Made by a program: the position numbers and the translations under genes. A model generated the notes under the pieces. That model made no database searches, had not been told where the DNA came from, and was given only the letters and a program-made list of their open reading frames with translations. Positions 9,079 to 18,498 of a stretch of 64,000 nucleotides of DNA are shown piece by piece (the first letter of the stretch is position 1; every line of letters begins with the position of its first letter). The DNA is from Xanthomonas sp. DAR 80977 (GTDB lineage: Bacteria > Pseudomonadota > Gammaproteobacteria > Xanthomonadales > Xanthomonadaceae), in the NCBI RefSeq assembly GCF_041240605.1, contig NZ_CP162487.1, forward strand, positions 2,735,001-2,799,000, read 5' to 3'.

Positions 9079-9927
9079 TCAGCGCTTGCGCATCACGATC
9101 AGGAAGTGATCGCCCATGTCGCGCAGCAGCGGCCAGCCGCCGATGCGGTCGTCCAGCCGGCCCAGGCGCTCGCCCCAGCGCGGGTGGCGGCGATAGTGCT
9201 CGACCAGATACGGCGGCGGCAGGCACAGGCTGAGCGCGCGATAGGATTCCAGTTCGAAGTGCGCGGAAAAGGCGCGGTAGAACTCGCGCGGCAGGTAGTA
9301 CCAAGTCCAGATGGTGTGCCCGTTCATGCCCACCGCGGTGACCCCGCGCGCGCCACGCACCGCGGCGCGGCGGAAGCGTCCGCGCAACGCGTAATGGCCC
9401 AGTTCCCACGGGCACAGGCGCCCGATCACCGAGAACACCAGGCGCCCGTCGCGGCGCAGCAGGCGCGCGCATTCGGCGGCGACCGCCGGCAGGTCCGGGG
9501 CGCAGTTGAGCGGGCCGAAGTTGGAATACATGCCGTCGAACTCGCCGTCGATGCGATCCAGTTGCTGGATGCCGACATGCGCCGCGCTGAGCCGCCCCTC
9601 CAATGCCGGGTCCTGCGCCCGCTGCCGGGTGCGCGCCACCATCTGCGGCGACCAGTCGGTGGCCAGCACGCGATAGCCACGCCGCGCGAATTCGTGGGCA
9701 TCCAGGCCGGTGCCGCAGCCCAGGTCGATCAGCCGCGCGCCGGCCGGCAACTGCGCGGCCACCGTGTCCCACAGGGTGCCGCGCATGCGCTGGATCAGCT
9801 CGTTGTTGCCGCGCGGGCCGTCGTAGTCGGCGGCGACGCTATCGAAGGCGCGCTGGGTCTCCAGCAGCTGCGCCGGATCGATCGTCGCCGCGCGCGCAGC
9901 GGCGCCGGGCTTGCCATTCGCAGTCAC
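9079..9927 (-). CDS. Class I SAM-dependent methyltransferase
   Basis: About 282 residues with motif I LIDLGCGTGLDAHEFA and the following acidic loop VLATDWSPQMVA. MYSNFGPLNC and RLVFSVIGRLCPWELG follow, as in Methyltransf_11/25 enzymes. I chose the GTG at 9927 because GGAG lies seven bases upstream of it and the frame further upstream looks non-coding. Three bases separate its stop from the amidohydrolase start. A candidate ECF promoter at 10009-10034 suggests that transcription is boosted inside the cluster from here. The substrate is not recognisable. Confidence 0.8.
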   Translation of the reverse strand: MTANGKPGAAARAATIDPAQLLETQRAFDSVAADYDGPRGNNELIQRMRGTLWDTVAAQLPAGARLIDLGCGTGLDAHEFARRGYRVLATDWSPQMVARTRQRAQDPALEGRLSAAHVGIQQLDRIDGEFDGMYSNFGPLNCAPDLPAVAAECARLLRRDGRLVFSVIGRLCPWELGHYALRGRFRRAAVRGARGVTAVGMNGHTIWTWYYLPREFYRAFSAHFELESYRALSLCLPPPYLVEHYRRHPRWGERLGRLDDRIGGWPLLRDMGDHFLIVMRKR

Positions 9928-10008
9928 ATCCACTCTCCACTCGCCTGCCGTCGTCGTCGGGAACCGCCGTGCCGGCCGCAAGCGCGGATCGCACGGTACG
10001 CACAGTGA

Positions 10009-10034
10009 GTGCGGGCGCGGGCGCATTTGGTTGA
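10009..10034 (-). promoter_or_regulatory. Candidate ECF promoter, looser copy, inside the glycan cluster
   Basis: On the minus strand TCAACC is followed by 14 nt and then CCGCAC and TCA. Spacing matches the exact copies; the -35-like block keeps CAACC, and the -10-like block differs from CGGCAC at one base. It sits in the only sizeable gap (139 bp) of the minus-strand cluster, upstream of the methyltransferase at 9927, with a leader of about 75 nt. Confidence 0.45.
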
Positions 10035-10066
10035 ATCGCCGCGCGTGCCGCCGCGCGAGCTTGCGC

Positions 10067-10924
10067 CTATGCGCCGATGCCGGCCGGCGCGGGCTGCGCC
10101 GCGCGCGCGGTTCGCCGGCGTCGCAGCGCGTTGCGCACGATCGCGGCGAACACGCCAAGGCCGGTGCCCAGCATCAGCGCCACCGCCAGCACCAGCACCG
10201 GATTCGGGAATGCGGGACGCTCGGGCACGTAGGCGGTCCAAGGCGCGGAGGTGTCGTAGGTGTAGCGCGCGCCCAGCCGGGTCAGCAGGTCGTCGCGCTC
10301 GGACTTCAGCCCGCGGATGGTCGCGTTCTTCTCCGACAGCAGCATGTTGCCGAGCAGTTGCTGCTCGACGCTGCCCCTGCCCTCGCCCTGTTGCTGCAGC
10401 AACTGCGCGCGCTCGGCCTGCGCCGCGGCGAGCTCGCTGCCGATGTCCTGCAGGCGTTCGCGCGCCTGCTGCATCGGCGCGGCCTGGATCCGGCGATGCA
10501 GCGCCTGCAGCTGCAGCGTGGTCGCCGTGGCCAGGGCGCGCGCCTGCTGCGCCGAGTCGGCGCGCAGGCTCAACTCGATCAGGTTGGCGTAGGGATCCGG
10601 GTCCAGCTTCAGGCTGCTGCGGTACAGCGCGGCCGCGCGCCCGTTCAACGGCAGGCCCAGGCTCTGCAGCACCTGGTCCTGGAACAACCGCGTCTTGATC
10701 CGCTCGATCACGCGCTGGAACGGCTCCAGCTTGGGGTCGCGCCCGGCCGGGGTCGGGCCGAACTCGCCGACCTGCACCCATGCGGTGGCCTGCCACTGGC
10801 GGGTGGCGCCCTGCAGGAAGGCGAACCCCAGCGCGAGCACGGCGAGCAGCGGCAGCACGCACCAGGTCCACTCGCGGCGCAGGATCCGCCACAGGTCGAT
10901 CAGGTAGATTTCGTCTTCTTTCAT
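10067..10924 (-). CDS. Wzz-like polysaccharide chain-length / co-polymerase protein
   Basis: A 285-residue protein with the two-helix layout of the Wzz family. There is a membrane segment near residues 22-40 after the cytoplasmic start MKEDEIYLIDLWRILRREW, a long periplasmic part rich in coiled-coil residues (about 120-220), and a second membrane segment near 245-265 in front of a short basic tail. Members set the chain length of Wzy-made polymers in the inner membrane. No C-terminal tyrosine kinase domain is present. Its ATG overlaps the stop of the Wzy-like gene (10921-10924). Confidence 0.8.
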   Translation of the reverse strand: MKEDEIYLIDLWRILRREWTWCVLPLLAVLALGFAFLQGATRQWQATAWVQVGEFGPTPAGRDPKLEPFQRVIERIKTRLFQDQVLQSLGLPLNGRAAALYRSSLKLDPDPYANLIELSLRADSAQQARALATATTLQLQALHRRIQAAPMQQARERLQDIGSELAAAQAERAQLLQQQGEGRGSVEQQLLGNMLLSEKNATIRGLKSERDDLLTRLGARYTYDTSAPWTAYVPERPAFPNPVLVLAVALMLGTGLGVFAAIVRNALRRRRTARAAQPAPAGIGA

Positions 10925-12108
10925 GGCAAGGCGCTTCTCGGGGAAAGGGGTGGCGGCAGCGCCTGCCCCGCCCTGCCCGGCGCCGCCGCCATGGCAGCGC
11001 GACGGTTCGGCAGCAGCGCGCTGCAGGCGTGCAGGACCAGGCACAGCGCGATGAAGCCGGCGTTGGTCCAGGTGAAGGCCTGCGGCGCGAACGGCGACAT
11101 CAGGCAGGCGTAGGCGATGCGCAGGAACACCAGCAGGTTGAACAGCGACACCGTGCCGCCGAGCAGGCGCACGCTCCACAGCAGCGCCGCGTACAGCGCC
11201 AGCATCGCCGCCAGCGCGGCACCGGCGCCGCCGGCGAGCAGGAACGGGAAGAACTCGGTGCCGACGTTGATGTTCGGCGCATCCAGCGGGATGCCGGTGC
11301 CGGCGGTGGCGATCGAGCCGCTCAACGGCACCAGCTGGTTGACCAGGAAGCTGGCGTTGACATAGTCCTTGGCCAGCATCGCGCCGAAGTTGTACGGGCC
11401 GGCGCCGATGTACAGCAACAGCCACTTGATGCCCTGCGGCGCGGCGCGGTACAGGTCGCTGAAAGGCAGCGTCACCGAGTCCAGCGAGCCCGAGCGCAGG
11501 CTGCCCAGCAGCGAGAACACCGCGCCGCCGGCGCACAGCAAGGCCACGACCGCCTTCCACGGCAGCGGCCGCGCCGGGTCGCGGCGCAGCAGCAGGAGCA
11601 GGCCGAAACTGAACAACGCGGCGAAGATGCGGTTGCGGTCGATCACCAGCACCGGGAACACGAAGCCGGCCACGATCATGGCGTTGCGCAGCGCCCTGTC
11701 GCGCACGCACAGCAGCGCGATCGGCGGCAGGATCCAGCACATGTTGGACAGGTGGCGCACGTGCGCATGCAGCGGGCTCAGGTCGGCGTACGCGGACGGG
11801 TTGGTGAACAGCGGGATCGGGAACAGCGCCAGATCCAGCACGCAGAACACGCCGACCAGCGCAGCCAGGCACAGCGCGACGAAGGCCTCGCGTGTGCCGG
11901 CGTAGCGGCGCGCGCGAAACGCGGACAGCGACGGCAGGCGGATGCCGTGCAGCGCGTCCAGCAGCAAGGTCGCCGCGGCCGCCGCGGCCAGCCAGGCGAT
12001 GCCGGCCGCATAACCGGGCGGCAGGTCGAAGCTGAGCAGGGTCAGCGCGCAACTGAACAGCAGCGGCAAACCGAAATAGGCCGACGGCAGGCGCAGCAGG
12101 CGGTTCAT
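10921..12108 (-). CDS. Polytopic membrane protein, probable Wzy-type polymerase
   Basis: A 395-residue, very hydrophobic protein with roughly ten or more predicted membrane spans and a charged loop (DRNRIFAALF, then RSGSLDSVTLPFSDLYR). Wzy polymerases are poorly conserved, so the call rests on topology, size and position between the Wzz-like gene and a glycosyltransferase in a cluster that already has a flippase. It would join repeat units on the periplasmic face of the inner membrane. The start overlaps the GT2 stop by four bases. An O-antigen ligase is the main alternative. Confidence 0.6.
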   Translation of the reverse strand: MNRLLRLPSAYFGLPLLFSCALTLLSFDLPPGYAAGIAWLAAAAAATLLLDALHGIRLPSLSAFRARRYAGTREAFVALCLAALVGVFCVLDLALFPIPLFTNPSAYADLSPLHAHVRHLSNMCWILPPIALLCVRDRALRNAMIVAGFVFPVLVIDRNRIFAALFSFGLLLLLRRDPARPLPWKAVVALLCAGGAVFSLLGSLRSGSLDSVTLPFSDLYRAAPQGIKWLLLYIGAGPYNFGAMLAKDYVNASFLVNQLVPLSGSIATAGTGIPLDAPNINVGTEFFPFLLAGGAGAALAAMLALYAALLWSVRLLGGTVSLFNLLVFLRIAYACLMSPFAPQAFTWTNAGFIALCLVLHACSALLPNRRAAMAAAPGRAGQALPPPLSPRSALP

Positions 12109-13046
12109 GCGCGCTCCGGCAACGGCGCTGGCGCCGCGGACTGCAGCCGCGCCAGCAGCGACAGCCCGGCGTGCGCCAGCAGGTGGCCGCCCAGCGCCAG
12201 CGGTTGCCGCCGCAGGAAGGCGATCTTGGCGGCGATGTAGTGCGCCTGCGCGTACAGCAAGGTACGGCACGGCGCATCGAACAGCGCGGCGCGGCGCAGC
12301 GCCACCCGCCGCGACTCGGCCAGATTGGCCAGGCGGCTGGGCAGGTGCCGGGTGCGGCTGGCGTTGGCGCCGTGCAGCCGGTAGGCGCAGACGCCGACGT
12401 CGATGAAGCCGAGCGCATCGCGCGCGACCAGGCGCAGGAAGAAGTCCCAGTCCTCGATGTGCAGCGCTTCGTCCCAGGCCACGCGCGCCTGCAGCGCGCT
12501 GCGCCGGACCAGGGCCACCGCCCCGCTCACCGCCCAGTGGCGGATCACCGCGCGGCGGATGCCGGCATCGCTCAGGTACAGGCGTTTGTCCACGCCGTGC
12601 AGGTCGCGCATGCTGCTCTGGTGCAGCAGGCGCCCGTCCGCATCGACCACGATCGCATCGCCGATCACCGCCGTCTTGCCCGGCGATGCGCGCAGGTAGG
12701 CCACCTGCGCGCCCAGCCCGCCGGGCAGCAGGTAGTCGTCGCTGGCGCCCAGGCGCAGGAACTCGCCGCTGGCCATCGCCACCAGGTGGTTCAACGTGGC
12801 GGCGATGCCGAGGTTCTCGCGCTGCCAGAACCGCACCGGCACGCGGTGGCCATGCAGCGCGATCCACTCGGCGATGCGCGCGGCGGTGGCGTCGCTGGAG
12901 CCGTCGTCGACGATCACGATCTCCTTGTTCGGATACGGATCCTCCAGCACGCTGTCCAGGCAGCGCTGCACGAAGCGCTCGTGGTTGAACGCCGGCACCA
13001 GCACCGATACCAGCGGCGCGTCCTCGCGAACTCCGCATTCGTCCAT
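12105..13046 (-). CDS. Glycosyltransferase family 2
   Basis: A 313-residue GT-A enzyme. The N-terminus has the classical nucleotide-sugar binding start VSVLVPAFNHERFVQRCL, then EIVIVDDGSSDATAARI (DDGS), and a DxD-like LGASDDYLLPGG near residue 100 for the metal. IEDWDFFLRLV further on is the usual catalytic acidic region. It adds a sugar to the repeat unit on the cytoplasmic side. Its ATG overlaps the flippase stop by one base. The C-terminal ~80 residues are helical and basic, perhaps for membrane contact. Confidence 0.9.
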   Translation of the reverse strand: MDECGVREDAPLVSVLVPAFNHERFVQRCLDSVLEDPYPNKEIVIVDDGSSDATAARIAEWIALHGHRVPVRFWQRENLGIAATLNHLVAMASGEFLRLGASDDYLLPGGLGAQVAYLRASPGKTAVIGDAIVVDADGRLLHQSSMRDLHGVDKRLYLSDAGIRRAVIRHWAVSGAVALVRRSALQARVAWDEALHIEDWDFFLRLVARDALGFIDVGVCAYRLHGANASRTRHLPSRLANLAESRRVALRRAALFDAPCRTLLYAQAHYIAAKIAFLRRQPLALGGHLLAHAGLSLLARLQSAAPAPLPERA

Positions 13047-14299
13047 CAGCGCAACCCTCCCAGATAGCGCCGCACCACCACGACGTTGAACGCCAGGTAC
13101 AGCGCATAGTTGACGGCGAACGCGTAGGCGGCCCCGATCAGGCCCATGCGCGCGGTGAACAGGTACACCAGCCCCAGATAGCTGGCGGCGAACACGCATT
13201 CGGAGACCACGAACAGCCGCGTCATCGCCTTGGCCAGCATCAGGTAGGACAGCACGAACGAGGCGATCTTGATCACGTCGCCGACCAGCTGCGGCGCGTA
13301 CAGCGGCGCGGCGGCGGCGAAGTCGGCGGCGAACAGCAGCCGGGTGAGCCAGTCGCGGCACAGGTAGATCGCCGCGGCGGCCACGATCACCGCCGGCAGC
13401 ACGTAGCGGTAGGCGGTGCGCAGCTCCAGCAGCAGCCCGGCGCGGCCGCGCAGCGCGGCCAGCTTGGGCAGGTAGTAGACGTTGATCGCCGTGGTGAAGA
13501 ACAGCAGATACGCGTCGGAGACCTTGCTCACCGCCTGCCAGTAGCCGACCTGCTGCCAGCCGAAGCGCGCGGCCAGATGGTCGCGCACGCCGATGTTGAC
13601 CAGCAGCGGCAGCAGCGCCGAGGTCAGCGTCATCACCGAGAACGCGGCCAGGCGCCGGGTCATCTCCGCGTCGAAGCGGATGCGCAGCATGTCGCGGCGG
13701 AAGTACGGGCTGCGCCGCAGCGCCGGCAGGCCGGCGCACAGCCACAGCACCTGCCCGGCGACCAGGCCCAGCAGCGCGCCGTACAGCTGCAGCCAGCGCG
13801 CCAGCCACAGCACCACGATCGCGCTGAGCACCGAGCCGGCGACCTGGATGAAGGCCAGCCGGCGCACGTCCATGAAGCCGTTGACCACGGCCAGGATGTA
13901 GTTGGCCAGGGCGACGCCGAGCTGGGCCACGGCCAGCACGCAGATCAGGCTCTGGTACTGCGGATCGCCGAGCAGGCGCTGCGCGATCTGCCGGCTGAAC
14001 AGCAACGCCACCACGCCCATCGCGCAGGCGGCGCAGCAGGCGTAGCCCAGCGCCGCGCCCAGCAGCCGCGCCAGCTGCTGCGCATCGTCGCGGTATTCGG
14101 CCACGTACTTGACGATGCCCGCGCCGATGCCGCCGCCGGCCAGCACCGCCAGCAGCGACATCAGGCTGGTGAACTGGCCGAGCCGCGCGACCCCGGCCGG
14201 TCCGGCGTAGACCGCCACCAGCTTCAGCACCAGCAGCGCGGCCAGCAGCTTGGCCGCGGTGGCCGCGCCGCTGTACAGGCCGCTGCGCAGCACGCTCAT
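13046..14299 (-). CDS. wzx: Oligosaccharide flippase, Wzx type
   Basis: A 417-residue protein of the MATE/polysaccharide-transport superfamily, about twelve membrane segments, starting with [31 protein letters not shown] helices. The family feature [18 protein letters not shown] lies near residues 55-72, similar to WzxE-like proteins. It should move the undecaprenyl-diphosphate-linked repeat unit across the inner membrane. Its ATG overlaps the aminotransferase stop (14296-14299). The aminotransferase-then-flippase order resembles enterobacterial common antigen and other 3- or 4-amino-sugar clusters. Confidence 0.85.
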   Translation of the reverse strand: MSVLRSGLYSGAATAAKLLAALLVLKLVAVYAGPAGVARLGQFTSLMSLLAVLAGGGIGAGIVKYVAEYRDDAQQLARLLGAALGYACCAACAMGVVALLFSRQIAQRLLGDPQYQSLICVLAVAQLGVALANYILAVVNGFMDVRRLAFIQVAGSVLSAIVVLWLARWLQLYGALLGLVAGQVLWLCAGLPALRRSPYFRRDMLRIRFDAEMTRRLAAFSVMTLTSALLPLLVNIGVRDHLAARFGWQQVGYWQAVSKVSDAYLLFFTTAINVYYLPKLAALRGRAGLLLELRTAYRYVLPAVIVAAAAIYLCRDWLTRLLFAADFAAAAPLYAPQLVGDVIKIASFVLSYLMLAKAMTRLFVVSECVFAASYLGLVYLFTARMGLIGAAYAFAVNYALYLAFNVVVVRRYLGGLR

Positions 14300-15411
14300 G
14301 CCGCCACCGCCTCGAATTCCAGGCAGGCCGCGATCACCTGCTCCACCGCGTCCGCGTCCAGGGTCGGCCCGATCGGCAGGCTCAGCACCTCGCGGTGCAA
14401 CTGCTCGCACAGCGGCAGGCGCAGTCCGCTCAGCCCGGCATAGGCCGGCTGCCGGTGCGGCGGCAGCGGATAGTGCACCAGGCAGTGGATGCCGCTGGCC
14501 AGCAGGTGGCGCTGCAGCGCGTCGCGCCGGGCGCAGCGCACCACGAACAGGTGCCAGGCATGGCGCGCTTCGTCGGCCACCTGCGGCAACCGGATCTGCG
14601 GATGCACGATGCGCGCGCGATAGCGCTGCGCCACCTCGCGGCGCCGGGCGATGTCGGCATCCAGGTGGTTCAGCTTGACCCGCAGCAGCGCCGCCTGCAT
14701 CTCGTCCAGGCGCGAGTTCACGCCTTGCACCAGATGCCGGTACTTGATGTCCGACCCGTAGTTGCGCAGCATCCGGATACGCGCCGCCAGTTCGGCGTCG
14801 TCGGTCGTCACCGCGCCGCCGTCGCCCAGCGCGCCCAGGTTCTTGCCGGGAAAGAAGCTGAAGCCGGCGGCATCGCCGAAGCTGCCGGCATGGCGCCCGT
14901 GCAGGCGCGCGCCATGCGCCTGCGCCGCATCCTCGATCAACAGCAGACCGTACTGCCGCGCCAGCGCCCGCAGCGCCGCCATGTCGGCCAGCTGCCCGTA
15001 CAGGTGCACCGCCATGATCGCCCGCGTGCGCGGCCCGATCGCGCGCTCCACGCAGGCCGGATCCAGGTTGAAGCTGATCGGGTCCGGCTCCACCGGCACC
15101 GGCTGCAGCCGGTTCTCGCTGATCGCCAGGAAGCTGGCGATGAAGGTGTTGCCCGGCACGATCACCTCGTCGCCCTCGCGCAGCCGGCCGAGTTCGCGGT
15201 AGCCGCGCAGGATCAGGCTCAGCGCGTCCATGCCGTTGCCCACGCCGATGGCATGAGCGGTGCCGCAATAGGCGGCGAACTCGCGCTCGAACGCCGCCAG
15301 TTCCTCGCCCAGCACGTACCAGCCCGAGTCGATCACCCGCGCCGCCGCCGCCTTCAGTTCGTCGGCGTAGCGCGCGTTGATCGCGCGCAGGTCCAGGAAC
15401 GGCACGCTCAT
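14296..15411 (-). CDS. DegT/DnrJ/EryC1 sugar aminotransferase (FdtB/QdtB-like)
   Basis: A 371-residue PLP enzyme. The internal-aldimine lysine is K190 in [16 protein letters not shown]161 and Q164 in [11 protein letters not shown] position the cofactor. Members convert a 3-keto or 4-keto sugar nucleotide to the amino sugar using glutamate. With the ketoisomerase at 17967 and the acyltransferase at 17297, it completes the set for a dTDP-3-acylamino-3,6-dideoxyhexose (Fuc3NAc or Qui3NAc). The 3-position is inferred from these partners. It overlaps the GNAT gene upstream and the flippase downstream by four bases each. Confidence 0.9.
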   Translation of the reverse strand: MSVPFLDLRAINARYADELKAAAARVIDSGWYVLGEELAAFEREFAAYCGTAHAIGVGNGMDALSLILRGYRELGRLREGDEVIVPGNTFIASFLAISENRLQPVPVEPDPISFNLDPACVERAIGPRTRAIMAVHLYGQLADMAALRALARQYGLLLIEDAAQAHGARLHGRHAGSFGDAAGFSFFPGKNLGALGDGGAVTTDDAELAARIRMLRNYGSDIKYRHLVQGVNSRLDEMQAALLRVKLNHLDADIARRREVAQRYRARIVHPQIRLPQVADEARHAWHLFVVRCARRDALQRHLLASGIHCLVHYPLPPHRQPAYAGLSGLRLPLCEQLHREVLSLPIGPTLDADAVEQVIAACLEFEAVAA

Positions 15412-16343
15412 CGCAGATCCCAGGCGTAGAAGTCGTGGACCACGGCGCGGGCGCCGAAGCGCTCCTTCTGCGTGACCAGGCCGTCGTTGAGCACGCGGCC
15501 CTGCTGCTCGGTGGAGATGCCCAGGCTGAAATAGTCGCGTTGCGCGTAGACCTGTTCGATCAGCTCGGCCAGCAGCAGGCTCAGCGCGTCCACCCGGCGG
15601 CCCTGCTCGGAGCAGGCCAGGTACTGGGTATGCACCACCCGGCCGAAGTCGTACAGCACGGTGCCGGCCAGCAGCGTGTCGCCGTCGCGGACCTCGTGCA
15701 GCACGATCTGTTCGGGGAACCGCGCGCGCAGCAGGCGCAGTTCGTCCAGGCTGTGGGTCGGGGTGGCGCCGTGGCGCTGCAGCACCTCGACCAGCAACGC
15801 ATGCAAGGGCGCCGGATCGTCGCTGCGCTGCACGCGCAGGCCGGCCTTGCGCGCCTTGCCGATCGAGCGCCGCCGCTCGGCGGCGAAGCGCAGCGGCTCG
15901 CGCAGGGCGATGGCCGAGGACAGGTCGCGGCGCTGCAGCCGCGCGCCGAGCCGATGCAGCGCGTAGAGATCCTCTTCCGCCGGCGTGGCATGGAACAGGT
16001 GCGGCACCGCCTTGTACAGCAGTTCGTGCACGCCCTCGGCGCGGTAGTGCGCGGCGATCCGCTCGAACACGTCCAGCGTCGCCGCCGCGCGGAGGCCATG
16101 TGCGGACAGCAGTCCCGCATAGCTCAGCCCGGCATGGCTGACCACGCGCGTGCCTTCGCGATTGGCCGGGAACACCGCCACCGGTGCGCCGCCGCGTTCG
16201 ACCAGCAGCGAGGCATCGACGAAGCGCTCGGCGTGGTAGTCCATGTAGCCGCGCCGGTGCAGCAGGTTGCCGTTCCTGGAGTCGGCGATCAACGCGTCCC
16301 AGGCCGGCGCATCGGCGGCCGTGTAGGGCCTAACCGAAAACAT
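15408..16343 (-). CDS. GNAT / FemAB-like acyltransferase
   Basis: A 311-residue protein resembling the BioF2-like/FemAB-type GNAT family. The segment [19 protein letters not shown] is the usual basic turn of these proteins, followed by the second GNAT half ([20 protein letters not shown]) and a C-terminal [10 protein letters not shown] motif. FemAB-type enzymes add amino acids from aminoacyl-tRNA to glycans, whereas GNATs use acyl-CoA; I cannot tell which applies. It may decorate the amino sugar or an attached residue. I chose the ATG at 16343. The gene overlaps the propeller gene by 14 bases. A different FemAB-like gene lies at 42658. Confidence 0.75.
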   Translation of the reverse strand: MFSVRPYTAADAPAWDALIADSRNGNLLHRRGYMDYHAERFVDASLLVERGGAPVAVFPANREGTRVVSHAGLSYAGLLSAHGLRAAATLDVFERIAAHYRAEGVHELLYKAVPHLFHATPAEEDLYALHRLGARLQRRDLSSAIALREPLRFAAERRRSIGKARKAGLRVQRSDDPAPLHALLVEVLQRHGATPTHSLDELRLLRARFPEQIVLHEVRDGDTLLAGTVLYDFGRVVHTQYLACSEQGRRVDALSLLLAELIEQVYAQRDYFSLGISTEQQGRVLNDGLVTQKERFGARAVVHDFYAWDLR

Positions 16344-17289
16344 GCCCGCTGCCCTCGCCCGCGCCCTGCGCAAGCGGCGCCACCGCCACGCCGAAACCGT
16401 CGCGGCCCATGTCGTTGCCGTTGTAGAACATCAGCAGGTTGTCGCGGTGCCGGATCAGCGCCGGATAGCACAGCGTGCGCGCGTCCCAGCCGCCGGGCGA
16501 CAGCGCCAGGCCGAGGGCATCGTCGCAGCGCCGCCAGTGGCGGCCGTCGTCGCTGCGCGCCACGCCGGGGAAATACGCGCCGTCGCGGTTGCCGCGGGTG
16601 AAATACATCAGGTAGCCGCCGTCGTGGCGATAGACGCGCGGGCGGCCGATCCGGTATTCGCTGCCCTGCGGCAGCAGGCAGACCGTGTCCTGGCGCGGGA
16701 TCGCCTGCAGGTCGCCGGTCTCGGCGCAGCGGATGTGATAGCGCGGGAACGGCGTGCCGTCGATGTGTTCCCAGTCGTCGCCCACCGCGTACCACAGCCG
16801 CCAGCGTCCTTGCTCGTAGCGCGCCGCATGCACCGCGGCGATGGTGCTGCGGCCGGGCGCGCGATCCAGCAGCGGCGTGTCCTGGCGCCGCTGGAACGTC
16901 TCGCCGCCGTCGCGGGACACCGCCAGTCCGGTGAAGGCCAGGAACTTGGCCTTGGCCACGCGCTGGAAGCCGACGTAGAACATGTACAGCCCGTCCGCCG
17001 CGGCGACCACGTCGCCGAGGATCATGCCGTTGTCGTCGAAGCAGCCGTCGCGGCCGATGTCCAGCACCGGCGCGGCGCTGACCCGCAGCACCTGGGTCGG
17101 ATCGTCGCCGCGCACGTCGACGTAGCCGATGCGGCTGACCCCGGCGTCGTCGCGGAAGCCGGCGTAGACGCGGATCAGCTCGGCATCCAGGCGGTGCGGC
17201 GTCGGCGTCAGCGCCGAATGCCGCATCCAGCCGCCGACCCCGTCGCGTGCGGTCGCGAACACCAGGCCGCGTTTGTGCCAATCGAACAT
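16330..17289 (-). CDS. Five-bladed beta-propeller, glycosidase-like protein
   Basis: A 319-residue protein with repeated blade-like segments (VYAGFRDDAG, GLYMFYVGFQR, RWRLWYAVGDDW, GYLMYFTRGNRDG, LLMFYNGNDMGRDGFG). These resemble GH32/GH43/GH130-like five-bladed propellers. It has no signal peptide, so it would act in the cytoplasm on a sugar nucleotide or lipid-linked sugar, or not be a hydrolase at all. Similar proteins occur in bacterial surface-polysaccharide clusters next to DegT aminotransferases. Catalytic acids cannot be assigned with confidence. Seven bases separate it from the acyltransferase gene. Confidence 0.7.
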   Translation of the reverse strand: MFDWHKRGLVFATARDGVGGWMRHSALTPTPHRLDAELIRVYAGFRDDAGVSRIGYVDVRGDDPTQVLRVSAAPVLDIGRDGCFDDNGMILGDVVAAADGLYMFYVGFQRVAKAKFLAFTGLAVSRDGGETFQRRQDTPLLDRAPGRSTIAAVHAARYEQGRWRLWYAVGDDWEHIDGTPFPRYHIRCAETGDLQAIPRQDTVCLLPQGSEYRIGRPRVYRHDGGYLMYFTRGNRDGAYFPGVARSDDGRHWRRCDDALGLALSPGGWDARTLCYPALIRHRDNLLMFYNGNDMGRDGFGVAVAPLAQGAGEGSGHVFG

Positions 17290-17296
17290 GCGCGTC

Positions 17297-17962
17297 TCAG
17301 AGGGTCACGTCGAAGCTGGACCTGCCCGCCACCGCCCGCGCCGGGGAACCGACGTAGACCCGGCCCGGCTCGGTGTCGCGGGTGACCAGCGCGCCGGCGC
17401 CGATCACGTTGTCCGCGGCGACCTTGACCCCGTCGCTGAAGGTGGCATTGACCCCGATGAAACTGCCCTGGCCGATCTCGCAGTAACCGGAAATCACCGC
17501 ATGCGAGGCGACGAACACGTGGTCGTGGATCACCGTGCGGTGGCCGACGTGGTTGCCGCTCCACAGGATGCAGTTGTCGCCGATGCGGGTGAACGGCTGC
17601 ACCACGTTGCCTTCGAACACGAAGCAGTTCTCGCCCAGCTGCGCATTGCGCCAGACGAAGGCGCGCGAACTGACGTAGCTGGCCAGGCGATAGCCGCGGC
17701 GCTTGGCGTCGAGGAAGAACCGCGTGCGCAGGCGGTTGAGGCCGCTGGCGGGAATCGCCACGAACGCCTCGACCTCGCCTGGCGGGTACAGCCGTTCCAG
17801 GTCTTCGTACGCCACCACCGGCCGCTCGGCCAGGGTCGGCGCGGCGATGTAGTCGCGTTCGGCGCTGAACGCCAGTACCTCGTAGTCGCTGTCGTGGCTG
17901 AAGTACTCGCAGGCGATCTGCGCCAGTTCGCCCGCGCCGATGATCACCAGGGGCCGTGCCAT
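17297..17962 (-). CDS. Sugar N-acyltransferase, PglD/FdtC-like left-handed beta-helix
   Basis: A 221-residue protein. The N-terminal Rossmann part is PLVIIGAGELAQIACEYF. The C-terminal part is a left-handed parallel beta-helix of hexapeptide repeats from about residue 95 on (ENCFVFEGNVVQPFTRIGDN, then GHRTVIHDHVFVASHAVISG). H140-region histidines (SGNHVGH) fit the catalytic base of PglD/NeuD enzymes. It would transfer an acetyl or other acyl group from CoA to the 3-amino sugar. It is the second gene of the cluster, four bases after the ketoisomerase. Confidence 0.85.
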   Translation of the reverse strand: MARPLVIIGAGELAQIACEYFSHDSDYEVLAFSAERDYIAAPTLAERPVVAYEDLERLYPPGEVEAFVAIPASGLNRLRTRFFLDAKRRGYRLASYVSSRAFVWRNAQLGENCFVFEGNVVQPFTRIGDNCILWSGNHVGHRTVIHDHVFVASHAVISGYCEIGQGSFIGVNATFSDGVKVAADNVIGAGALVTRDTEPGRVYVGSPARAVAGRSSFDVTL

Positions 17963-17966
17963 GCGC

Positions 17967-18383
17967 CTACGCCTCCTGCCGGCGCACGCCGGCCGTTTCG
18001 CGCAGGAACTCGTCGTAGTCGAGGATGTAGTCGGCCGGATCGTAGGCCTGGTCGGCCAGCACCATCAGCACGCAGTCGGCGCTGAAATCGTACAGGTCGC
18101 GCCACACCATGCTGCCGAGCAGCAGGCCCTGGCAGGGATCGTCCAGCACCACCTGCAGCGGCCCGCTGCCGTCGTCGAGCAGGAACGACACCGAACCATG
18201 CAGGGCCACGGCCAGCTGGTTGAGATGGCGGTGCGCGTGCTGCCCGCGGTGCACGCCGTTCTTGGTCGCGAACAGGTAGTAGACGCGGCGGATGTCGAAC
18301 GGCACATCGCGCTGCTGTTCCAGGGCGACCAGCAAGCCGCGTTCGTCGCCGTGCGTACGCAACTGGATTCGTTCGATTGCCAT
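17967..18383 (-). CDS. dTDP-4-keto-6-deoxyglucose 3,4-ketoisomerase (FdtA/QdtA/WxcM-like)
   Basis: A 138-residue cupin. The family signature VHRGQHAHRHLNQ lies at residues 44-56, with H49 and H51 as the expected acid/base residues, followed by a compact beta-barrel. These enzymes shift the keto group from C4 to C3 of dTDP-4-keto-6-deoxyglucose, the first committed step to dTDP-Fuc3NAc (FdtA) or dTDP-Qui3NAc (QdtA). Which epimer forms cannot be read safely. It is the first gene of the fifteen-gene cluster, directly behind an exact copy of the ECF-type element at 18427-18452. Confidence 0.9.
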   Translation of the reverse strand: MAIERIQLRTHGDERGLLVALEQQRDVPFDIRRVYYLFATKNGVHRGQHAHRHLNQLAVALHGSVSFLLDDGSGPLQVVLDDPCQGLLLGSMVWRDLYDFSADCVLMVLADQAYDPADYILDYDEFLRETAGVRRQEA

Positions 18384-18426
18384 GAGTGTGCCCGACACGG
18401 ACTCCGACGCGGAGTTACCAGGCTGA

Positions 18427-18452
18427 GTGCCGCCGGGCCGCGGAAAGGTTGC
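18427..18452 (-). promoter_or_regulatory. Candidate ECF promoter, exact copy, for the glycan cluster
   Basis: On the minus strand GCAACCTTT, then N11, then CGGCAC and TCA. All 15 fixed positions match the copies ahead of cytochrome b561 (18499-18524) and ahead of the sigma gene (22113-22138). It gives a leader of about 37 nt to the ketoisomerase ATG at 18383. It is divergent from the b561 copy, 46 bp away. Confidence 0.75.
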
Positions 18453-18498
18453 GCCAGGTTGCCGGCAGCGCAGCGGCGCGATCCGCCGCAACCCCCAC

